Of a stretch of DNA of 64,000 nucleotides, positions 53,499 through 64,000 are shown in pieces. The notes under the pieces are model-generated. The model was not told the origin of the DNA and did no database searches. It saw only the letters and a list, made by a program, of their open reading frames with translations. Positions within the stretch are counted from its first letter, which is position 1; each line of letters opens with the position of its first letter. Origin of the DNA: Sapria himalayana. Taxonomy: Eukaryota > Streptophyta > Magnoliopsida > Malpighiales > Rafflesiaceae. Location of the stretch: assembly GCA_029783825.1 (NCBI GenBank), contig JAREIK010000745.1, forward strand, positions 63,925-127,924, in the 5' to 3' direction. The position numbers were made by a program, and so were the translations under genes.

Positions 53499-55810
53499 TA
53501 ATACACCCATTCCAAATTTAGTTGGCTAACTATAGTTGGAAGAATATTTGGATCTTGAGACTCCTCTGAAAATTGTAATTGAACCATATTTTGATTAAAT
53601 TGAATGAATAAAATAATTAAAAGTGAAATTAAAATTTACAAGATTTGTATACTAACCTGATTCATTATCATCAAGGACTTGAACTAATTCTTCAATTTCA
53701 ATAGGTTTGTTTTAGCTTCTCAACCAATCTTGTAGACATACGAGAACTTCAGCTGTAATAGGTGTTAAAGAACTCCTATATTTATCTAATGTTCCCCCCG
53801 CAGTGCTAAATGTAGATTCGTACGCCACAGTAGATGCTTGGATAGCAAATACATCTCTTGCTACATTTGCCAAAGAAGGATACCTAACCTCATTTACATT
53901 CCACCAGTTTAAAAGATCAAAATCAATTCTATTTTTTTCAAGTTTGTCCTCCAAGTACCTATCCAACTCTCCAAAGCTGCAACTTCTTGTTCTTTCTCCA
54001 ATTCAACAAAAAAAATCATCAACATAAGTATCACTACCATCAAAGAAATCATCATTTTTATTCAACATAGTAGAAGAGAAATCATCTTCTTTGATTCATC
54101 TTCATTTAAATCTTTATAATCATCCATCATCTCATTTAAAGCATTTATAACCTTTTTCACCAAATTTTTAGCCAATTCCTCTCCATAATGCTAAGTGTAC
54201 TTAACCTTGAGATATTTGAGCTTATATCTAGGATCCAATACTACTGCTAAAAAAACATAATATTTGTTGACTAAAGAGAACCCCAATATTTGTTTAATTT
54301 ATGCCTCAATTTCATACCCACTTCAGACACCATTGTATCTCTACTATTTTCACAAAACTCAATTTTTTTTCAAAATACGAATAATCTCAGGAAAATAAAC
54401 ACGAGAGGTAGAATATTATGACCCAGAAAATTTACAAGTTACCTCATAAAAAGTTTTCAAGAAACGAACCAAAATTTTGTCATTTGTTCAGTCTCTATCA
54501 GTTGGAACGTTTAAACCAAACTCATTCAAAAACCATTTGTCTTTGTCCTCCAACTTATCAATTTTTTTTTGATATTTTATATCAGTTTTTAGAATCAAAT
54601 AAGTTGAATATTATCTTGTAGGACATTCTAATTACAATGAAGATCCATATGTCAAGTTTGCTTCTTCAACACATAACTTAAACATATCTAATCTTTTAGG
54701 AATGCTCCTCACATTTTTCACCACACCTATAATTCTTTTAATAGCACCCTTAACTACTAGAATACCAGCTCTGACAATTATGTTTAGGATATGAGCACAA
54801 CATCTCATATGAAAATGCTCGCCTCTCATAGGTACAACACTTTTCTTCACAAGCCTTTTTTTCAATTGTTCAACTGCAACATCATTTTTTGATGCATTGT
54901 CAACAGTAATGAACATCAACTTTCTCAAACCCCATTCATTCATGCAAAACTCAGTAGAATTTTTAATATTAACTCCAAAATTACTTTTAATTACACAAAA
55001 GTTCAAAAGTCTTTTATGTATATTCCATTGAGAATCAATGAAATGAACAGTCAAACATATATAATACAAATTTTGAATGCTAGTCCAAGTGTTGGTAGTC
55101 AATGAAAATCTACAACAATGAGATGATATGCTATCAAATTATTTTTTTTCCTTCACGAACAAAGAAAAACAAGCCCTCAACATAGAGTGCATAGATGGAA
55201 TTTTAAATTGAGGCACACTAACTTCACAAAACTCATTAAACTCATCCCTCTCAACAAAACTCAATTTAAATTCATTAAATTGAGGCAATTCATCTTTTAT
55301 GATCATTTTCACCAAAGCCTCCCAAAATAGTTGTTGATTAATTTGCCAACAAGTTAATTTGTTATCCGTTGAACTAGTACCTTTAGTGAAACTCAACAAA
55401 GATTGTGACCTGTCTTTACCTTTGTGAGCTTCTATTAATTCTTTTTTGTGTGGAAATTTTCTACAAGTCTTTCTCAAGTATTTCCATAAACCAGAAGTAT
55501 CTTGATCACGTTTTACCAAGTATTCTTTCCTACACCATATACAAGTTGCCCTACTAGTTTCATTTCGCTCTGAATAAACTAATATCTCTGAAGTTTCCCA
55601 AGCAGCAGAGTTATACTTTTTATGAGCTTGAGGTTCAGATGTACCTTGACTTTCTTTTACAATTGGAATTAAAGAACCTACCATAACAATATGAGGGTTC
55701 GTGAAAGGATGATGATTGGATTTACCAGTACTTTTATCATTTGAGATGTGATCATCTTCAATTTATTATATTTTTAATTTACCACTGGATTGTGCCATCT
55801 GCATTGCCAT
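53499..55810 (-). pseudogene. hAT transposase pseudogene, copy C (zf-BED, hAT core, hAT-C dimerisation)
   Basis: The best preserved N-terminal half: 55684-55139 is one open piece covering the BED region (CIWCRKEY, GLWKYLRKTC) and the LTCWQ and VPQFKIPS stretches. 55102-54632 is open through ITVDNAS and RCCAHILN to LTYGSSL. 53966-53712 holds the dimerisation domain with NWW, ARDVFAIQ, VAYESTF (Glu codon 53819-53817) and CLQDWLRS. A 91-bp intron and a last exon ending LNLEWVY precede the stop at 53499-53501. Shared lesions: TAA TAA 55763-55768, TGA 54488-54490, TAA 54416-54418, TAG 54191-54193, eight-A run 54008-54015. Private: first catalytic Asp changed to Asn (LTTNTWTS), a 3-bp loss making a stop after VKEKK, an extra segment QFNEFKLS that repeats nearby words, and a lost base in GAATCAAAGAAG near 54090. 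Confidence 0.88.
53566..53656 (-). other. Spliceosomal intron in the hAT transposase, copy C
   Basis: 91 bp on the minus strand, CAG|GTTAGTATAC to TTTTCAG|AGGAG, at the same position as in copies A and B. Confidence 0.72.
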
Positions 55811-56173
55811 TAATTAATATGATATGTTAAGCATAAATACATATAAATATTTCAAACAAGCAAGCTCTAAAAAAATAGACTGTAACACATTCACCCCACT
55901 CATTCGGCCCAACCACAACACCACAACTAATACTCAACAAAACTGACTGAGACCCATAATAATACTAATTAATCACTCAATTCTCGTCAGAAAAAAAAAA
56001 CAAAAGGCTGGTGGCATCTGAGACATGGTGGAGTCACCGAGAAGTGCGACGGACAAGGGCTGGACCTAACTGAACACGGTTGGAACAACGTGAGGCGGCC
56101 TGGAAATCATCGGAACATCAATAGGTGCATCGGGATTGGATGGGCAGTAGCGGAATTGGTGGCATCTTCTTGT

Positions 56174-56226
56174 TATATATATATATATACACATACATAC
56201 ATACATACATATATATATATATATAT
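56174..56226. repeat. Compound (AT)n(CATA)n(AT)n microsatellite in hAT copy C
   Basis: TA repeats, then about five CATA units, then TA repeats again. It is roughly twice the length of the matching runs in copies A and B, so it has grown since the copies separated. Confidence 0.85.
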
Positions 56227-56427
56227 TCGTGGTTCTAGTATCGGTTTTTAAGGATGGGATGGTTCTCGGGATGGATATTGCTTAAGATACGGAACAATCC
56301 CAAAAGAAAAAATACGCGAGAGAATTCGATGGGAAAAGTCAAAGTCAACAGATTTTCTCAGTCCCGATTCTTTCGGGACAAGACTTTGGGTCGGGTCGAG
56401 AATCTTCTAGTCCCATGATCAGCCCAA

Positions 56428-59400
56428 CTAAATGCATTTAAAGTTAAATCAGTAAACTCTTAAACTCTGTAATGCCTAAATACATAAACCATTAAACTGC
56501 TAAATACTACTTAATAATTAATAAATCTAATTTTTATTGCTATTTATTATATTTTTAAAAATTCATTTTAATTATTTATTAGTGTATTTATTTAGAAATA
56601 TTTATTACAAAATAAATTATGAGTGGGACAAATATAATTTAAATAATATATTATTTACATATTATAAATATACGTTTATAAAAAAAGTATAAATTTTAAA
56701 ATTAAAAATTATTATCAAGTAATATAAGTTACTTTAATTTTTAATCAATTTGGGTTTTGTAAAAATATTTTCAAATGTATAAATTTAATTTTTGATCATT
56801 ATTATAATATCTATCAAGAAAATATTTATATTAAATTTATATGATATATAATTATTAATATTATTAAAATTTATATAAAAAAACAAAACATTAAAAAAAA
56901 TTATTATATAGTAATATATTTTACTTTGATTTTGAATAAATTTAGATTTTGCAAATATATTATAAATAATATCTATCTTATTAATAATAATTTATTAAAA
57001 TTTTTTTGATCATTATTATAATATCTAGCAATGTATTTATTTATATTGAATTTAAATGACTTATAATTATTATGATTATTATAACTCAATATTATATTTA
57101 AATTTGAAAATATTTAAAAATTAATATTTTTTCAAATGTTATAACCTTTGAAAATGTGAAAAAATATCAAAAATAATTTTTTGTTATTTCATTGTTTAAA
57201 TAAAACCTATAAACAACTAAATGCCTAAAAACATAAATCACTAAACTTCTAAATGACAAAACCTCTAAATACTTAAACCATTAAACTGGTATACATTAAT
57301 AATAATTCATAAATCTCATTTTAATTTTTATTCATTATAATTTTAAATTTTTATTTAAATTATTTAACAGTTTTTATTTAGAAATATTAATTACAAAATA
57401 AATTATTAGTAAGCCATATATAATTTAAATTAGACCGGTTAATCCTAAATAATAAAGGATAAATATTATTTTTTTTTATTATAATTTTAAATATTCATTT
57501 TAATATTTATTTGTTTATTTTTATATAAATATTAATTACAAATAAATTATTAGTTAGACAAAAATAATTTATATAAATTATTTTTAATCAAAAAAATATA
57601 AATAATCTTTTAAAAAGAAATTTAAATTTCAAAACAAAAAATTATTATATAGTAATATATTTTGCTTTGCTTCTGAATCATTTTGGGTTTGTAATTATAT
57701 TTTAATTGATATCTATCTTATTAATAATATATTATTATTTTATTCTTTGATAATTATTAGAATATCTATCAATAAAATTATTTATATTGAATTTATATGA
57801 ACTATAAATATAATGATTATTATATCTAAATATTGAATTCAATTTTGAATAAAAATTAAAAATTATTATATTTTTAAAGGTTATAACCTTTGAAAATATC
57901 AAAAAATAATAAAAATAATTTTTTGTTATTTTATTTTTTAAATAAAACCTATAAACCACTAAATGCATACTCAATTAAATCAGTAAACTTTTAAACCCAG
58001 TAATACTGAAATATATAAACCATTAAACCGCTATATAATACATAATAATTAATAAATCTAATTTTTATTTCTATTTATTATAATTTTAAATATCTATTTT
58101 AATTATTTATTAGTTTATTTTTATAGAAATATTTATTACAAAATAAATTATGAGTGCGAAAAATATAATTTAAATAATTAATTTTTAATCAAAAAAGATA
58201 TATACGCTTATAAAAGAAGTAAAATTTAAAAATTAAAATTGATTATTCAGTAATATATTTTACTTTAATTTTGAATCAATTTGGGTTTCTAAATATTTGT
58301 TAATTAATATCTATCTTATTATTAATTATTTATTAATTTAATTTTTAATCATTATTATAATATCTTAATAAAATTTTATATATTGAATTTATATGATATA
58401 TATTTATTAATATTATTATAACTAAATATTGTATTCACATTTCAGAAAATCTTAAATTTTATTATATTTTCAGAGGTTATAACATCTGAAAATGACAAAA
58501 TATTACAATTTTATTTTGTTATTTTAAAGTTTAAATAAAACCTATAAAATACTAAATGCCTAAAAACATAAATCTCTAAACTGCTAAATGTCAAAACCAT
58601 TAAACTGGTATACATTAATAATGAATCATAAATCTCATTTTAATTTTTATTCAGAATAATTTTAAATTTTTATTTTAATTATTTATTAGTTTATTTTTAT
58701 AGAAATATTAATTACAAAATAAATTATTAGTGAGATAGATCTAATTTAAATTAAACCGGTATACCCTAAATAATAAATTATAAATAATAAATCTGATTTT
58801 TTTCATTATAATTTTAAATATTCATTTTAATTATTTATTTGTTTTTTTATATTAATATTAATAACAAAATAAATTAAGAGTTACACAAATATAATTTATA
58901 TAAATTATTTTTTATCAAAAAAATATAGATAAATTTTTAAAAGAAAAAAAAATTTAAAAACAAAAAATTATTATATAGTAATATATTTTGCTTTGCTTCT
59001 GAATATTTTAGGTTTTTTAATTATATTTTAATTGATAAATTATCTTATTAATTATAGATAATTAATTTATTTTTTGATCATTATTAGAAAATTTTTCAAT
59101 AAAAATGTTTATATTGAATTTATATGATATATAAATATAAATTTTATTATAACTAAATATAGTATTCACTTTTGAAAAAAATTTTAAAATTATTATATTT
59201 TCAAAGATTATAACATTTGAAAATGTCAAAAAATAAAAAAAATAATTTTTTTGTTATTTCATTGTTTAAATAAAACCTATACACCACTAAATGTCTAAGT
59301 ACTTTAATCACTAAACTACAAAATTCCGATACCCCTATATAGATAATCCTTTTAACCAGTATACCCTAAATAATAATTAATAAATCACATTTTTATTTGT

Positions 59401-62400
59401 TTTCATTATAATTTAAAAAATTAATTTTGATTATTTAGTTTTTTATTTATATATATATATTAATTATAAAATAAATTATGAGTTAAAAATATAATTTATT
59501 AAATATCTATTTCATCAAAAAATAGATAAGCTTATAAAAATCATAATAATTTAAAAACAAATAATCATTATTAAGTAATATATTTTGTTTTGCTTTTGAA
59601 TCATTTTTGGTTTTGATATTATATTTTAAGTTATATCAATCTTATTCATAATAGATTTTTAATTTAATTTTTGATAATTATTAGAATATCTATCAATAAA
59701 ATTGTTTATATAATATATTTATATAATATATAATTATTATGATTATTATAAATATATATTGTATTCACTTTTTAAAAGAAATTTAAAAATTATTATATTT
59801 TGAAAGGTTATAACCTTAAAAAATGAGAAAAAATAATAAAAATAAATTTTTGTTATTTCATTTTTAAATAAAAACCTATAGATCATTAAATGCATACTTA
59901 ATTAAATCAGTAAGCTTTTAGACCCCGAAACCCCTAAATACATAAACATTTTAACAGCTATATACTACTTAATAAAAAATAAATCTCATTTTTATTTTTA
60001 TTTATTATAATTTAAATATTCATTTTAATTATTTATAGTTAAATTATTTAGAAAAATTATTTACAAAAAAAATTTAGAGTGTGACAAATATTATTTAAAT
60101 AATTTATTTTTAATCAATAAAAAATATAAGCTTATAAAAAGAAAGAAATATTTGAAATTTAAATATTATTATTAAGTAATATATTTTGATTTGATCTTGA
60201 ATCATTTTGTGTTATGTAAATATATCTTAATTGATATTTATATTATTAATAATAGTTTATTAATTTAATTTCTGATCATTATTTTACTATCTATCATTAA
60301 AATTATTTATATTGAATTTATATGATATATAATTAGGAAGATTAATATAATTATACATGGTATTCACATATCAAAAAATTTTATAAATTATTTTATTTTT
60401 GTAGGTAATAACCTTTGAAGATCAGATAAAATCAAAAAAAAATTTATTTTTATTATATATATAAATACTATAAACCACTAAATGCCTAAAAACATAAATT
60501 TATTAACTCCTAAACGACAAAACCCATAAATTAACAATCCATTAAACAGGTATACTTATATATAATAAATCATAAATCTCATTTTAATTTGTATTAATGA
60601 TAATTTTAAATATTCATTTTAATTATTTATTAGTTTTTTTTATAGAAATATTATTTGCAAAATAAATCAAGAGTGAGACAAATATAATTTTAATAATTTA
60701 TTTTTAATCAAAAAATAAATATAAGCTTATAAAAAGAACTAAAAATTTAAAAACAAAAAATTATCATTTAGTAATATATTTTACTTTGATTTTGAATCAT
60801 TATAGGTTTTGCATTTATATTTTAATTGCTATCAATATTAAGAATAATAGTTTATTAATTTATTTTTTGATCATTATTATAATATCTATCAATAAAATTA
60901 CTTATATTGAATTTAAATGTCGTATAAATCTTAAGATTATTATAACTAATTATTATATTTACATTTTAAAAAAATTTAAAAATTACTATATTTTCAAAGG
61001 TTATAACCTTCAAAAATGATAAAAAATCACAAATATAATATTTTTATTATTTTATTATTTAATTAAAACTTATAAACCACTAAATGCCTAATCATTTAAA
61101 TATCTAGACTCCTTAATACCAAAATCCTTTAAATACTTAAACCATTAAACCTATATAACCTAATAATAATTAATAAATCTCATATTTAATTGTATTCATT
61201 ATAATTTTAAATATTCAATTTAAGTAATTTTTAGTTTATTTTTATAGAAATATTAATTACAAATTAAATAATGGGTGAGACATATATAATTTAAATAAAT
61301 TATTTTTAATGAAAAAAAAAATACGCTTATAAAAATAAACTAAATTTCAAAAATTTAAAATTTTATTTAGTAATATAATTTACTTTGATTTTGAATAATT
61401 TTGGTTTCTGCAAATATATTTTAATTAATATCTATCTTATTAATAATAGTTTATTAATTTATTTTTTGATCATTATAATAATATATATTAATAAATTTTT
61501 TATATTGAATTTACAACAAATATAATTTTTAAGATTATTATTAACACCAAAACCTCAAAAAACTTAAACAATTAAATAGTTATACCCAAAATAATAAATA
61601 ATAAATCTCATTTTTATTAATATTCATTATAATTTTAAATATACATTTTAATTAGTTATTAGTTTATTTTTATAGAAATATAAATTAAAATATAAATTAT
61701 TAGTGAGACAAATATAATTTAAATAATTTATTTTTCATCAAAAAAATATATAGGCTTATAAATGGATACAAAAATTTAAAAATTTAAAATTAATATTTCG
61801 TAAAATATTTCACTTTAATTTTGAATCATTTTAGGTTTTTAAAATATATTTTAAACAATATTTATCTTATTAATAATTATTTATTACTTTTATCTGATCA
61901 TTATTATAATATATATCAATAAAATAGTTTATATTGAATTTATATGATATATAATTATTATGATTATTATAACTTAATATTATATTCACTTTTCAAAATA
62001 AAATTATGAATTATTATATTTTTAAAGGTTATATCATTCAAAAATGTGAAAAAACAACAAAAATAATTTTTTTGTTATTTTATTTTTTATATAAAATCGA
62101 TAAAAAGAACAAAAAATTTCAAAACAAAAATTTATTATATAGTAATATATTTTGCTTTCCTTCTGAATCATTTTAGGTTTTGTATTTTAATTGATATCTA
62201 TCTTATTAATAATAGATTATGAATTTATTTTTTGATCATTATTAGAATATTTATCAATAAAATTATTTTTATTGAATTATAATGAAATATAAATATAATG
62301 ATTTTTATAACTAAAAATTTAATTCACATTTGAAAAAAATTTAAAATTTTTTATATTTTTAAAGGATACATTTGAAAATATGAAAAAATAATAAAAATAA

Positions 62401-64000
62401 ATTTTTTGTTTATTTAATTTTTAAATAAAACCTATAACCGCTAAATGCATACAAAGTTAAATCAGTAAACTTTAAACCTCATAATGGCTAAATAAATAAT
62501 CCATTAAACTGCTATATACTACTTAATAATTAATAAATCTAATTTTTATTTCTAATTATTATAATTTTAAATATTTATTTTAATTATTTATTTTTTATTT
62601 CTATAATAAAATTTATTACAAAATAAATTATGAGTATGAGAAATATAATTTAAATAATTTATTTTTAATCAATAAAAGTATTTACACTTATAAAATAATT
62701 AAAAATTTAAAAATTAAAAATTATTATCAAGTAATATATTTTACTTTAATTTTGAATCAATTTGGGTTTTGTAAATATTTTTTAATTAATATCTATCTTA
62801 TTATTAATAGTTTATTAATTTAATTTTTGATCATTATTATAATATCTATCAATAAAATTATTTATATTGAATTTATATGATATATAATTATAAATACTAT
62901 TATAACTAAATATTATATTAACATTTCAAAAAATGTTAAATATTATTATATTTTCAAAGGTTATGACTTATGAAAATGTAAAAAAATTACAAATTTTTTT
63001 TTTATTTTATTGTTTAAATAAAACCTATAAACCACTAAATGCCTAAAAGAATAATTCGCTAAACTCCTAAATGACAAAACTTCTAAATACTTAAACTAAA
63101 TTTGATATACATTAATAATAAATCATAAATCTCATTTATTTTTATTAAGTGTAATTTTAAATTTTTATTTTATTTATTTATCAGTTTATTTTTATAGAAA
63201 TATTAATTACAAAATAAATTTTTAGTAAGACAAATCTATTTTAAATAATTTATTTTTTATCAAAAAAAATATATATGCTTATAAAAAGAGGTAAAATTTT
63301 AAAAACAAAAATTTATTATTTTGTAAAATATTTTATTTTGATTTTGAATCATTTTAGTTTTTGCAATTATATTTTAATTTAAATCATTCTTATTAATAAT
63401 AGTTTATTAATTTTTTATTGATCATTATTATAATATCTATTAATAAAATTATTTATATTGAGTTTACATTATATATTATAATTAAGAATATTATAACTAA
63501 ATATTATATTTACATTTGAAAAAAATTAAAAATTATTATATTTTTAAAGGTTATAACCTTCAAAACATTTAATAAATCAAAAATTTTAATTTTTTTATTT
63601 TTTATTCTTTAAATAAAAACTATAAATCACTAAAGGCCTAAACACTTAAATCACTAAGCCCCAAAACACCTAAATACTTAAACCATTAAACTATTATATC
63701 TTGAATAATAAAGAATAAATAATAAATCTCAATTTTATTTGTATTCATTATAATTTTATATATATTTTTTAATTATTTATTTGTTTATTTTTATAGAATT
63801 ATAAATTAAAAATAAATTGTGTAAGACAAATATAATTTAAATAATTTACTTTTAATAACAAAAAATATAAACTTATAAAAAGAAGCAAAACATCAAAAAA
63901 ATTATTATTTACTATTATATTTTATTTTGATTTTGAATATTTTTATGTTTTGCAAATATATTTTAAAAAATATCTATCTATTTAATAATAATTATTAATT
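56428..64000 (+). repeat. AT-rich satellite array, block 6 (+ orientation)
   Basis: The first 8 bases are the right target-site copy of hAT C. Palindrome centres near 57141, 57883, 58479, 59210, 59810, 60409, 61003, 62031, 62368, 62963 and 63553. Spacing of about 742, 596, 731 and 600 bp shows two copies of the dimeric unit, followed by the first monomers of the higher-order unit (GTGTTATG type at about 60210). Internal breaks: a monomer joint at about 56870; a deletion at about 61545 that removed one whole palindrome (AAGATTATTATTAACACCAAAACC); and a joint at about 62098 (ATAAAATCGATAAAAAGAAC) giving a unit of only about 337 bp. The window ends inside a monomer. No genes seen. Confidence 0.92.

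Larger units (their letters stand above)
52691..56427 (-). mobile_element. hAT superfamily DNA transposon, copy C (both ends present)
   Basis: A 3737-bp element with ends TAGGGGTGCTTATGGGAT (52691-52708) and, inward from the right, TTGGGCTGATCATGGGAC (56410-56427), 13 of 18 matching. The terminal repeats have decayed more than in copy B. The 8-bp target duplication is still perfect. It contains a minus-strand BED/hAT transposase pseudogene and an expanded microsatellite. Orientation relative to the satellite and the flanking monomer type are the same as for copy B. Confidence 0.93.

Noticed and set aside
1..64000. CRISPR array or prokaryotic origin suggested by regular direct repeats
   Set aside because: Repeat units are about 600 bp and diverge throughout with no unique spacers. 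The transposases have introns and plant-type BED/hAT domains.

Overview
The window is a long, extremely AT-rich satellite array, probably from the nuclear genome of a flowering plant. The plant assignment is an inference from plant-type BED/hAT transposase remnants and a short telomere-like CCTAAAC stretch. I see no intact cellular gene, rRNA or tRNA. About 50 kb of the 64 kb consists of roughly 80 diverged monomers, most of them 595-600 bp and a second class of about 740 bp that carries an internal partial duplication. Each monomer has, in order: a GTGAGACAAATATAATTT box, a TTTGATTTTGAATCATTTT box, a TTGATCATTATTATAATATC box, a palindrome of up to 28 bp, a second AT-only dyad, and a run of about ten 8-bp units ending in TAAA. 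I call the strand on which the 8-bp units read CCTAAA the '+' satellite orientation. Layout: 1-6480 satellite (+); 6481-13514 satellite (-); 13515-16791 hAT copy A, right end lost; 16792-22857 satellite (-); 22858-26986 satellite (+); 26987-29480 a non-satellite island of ordinary composition; 29481-39307 satellite (+); 39308-42994 hAT copy B; 42995-49775 satellite (+); 49776-51631 satellite (-); 51632-52690 satellite (+); 52691-56427 hAT copy C; 56428-64000 satellite (+). There are thus four orientation switches, and the array has multi-kb higher-order structure: the order and spacing of monomers in 1-6480 recur in about 30240-36735. The three hAT copies sit at the same 8-bp target (CTAAATGC) in the same orientation relative to the satellite. 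They share rare variants in the flanking monomer and share five disabling changes in the transposase frame. The simplest reading is that one already dead transposon, caught in one monomer, was copied along with the satellite, once into the inverted block. The other notable signal is the palindrome. Several monomers carry paired, arm-compensating substitutions or symmetric changes at the centre, so the dyad symmetry is kept while the sequence changes. This points to hairpin or cruciform-based processing, or to selection on the symmetry. All lengths and spacings were read by eye from the sequence; no alignment or database search was run.
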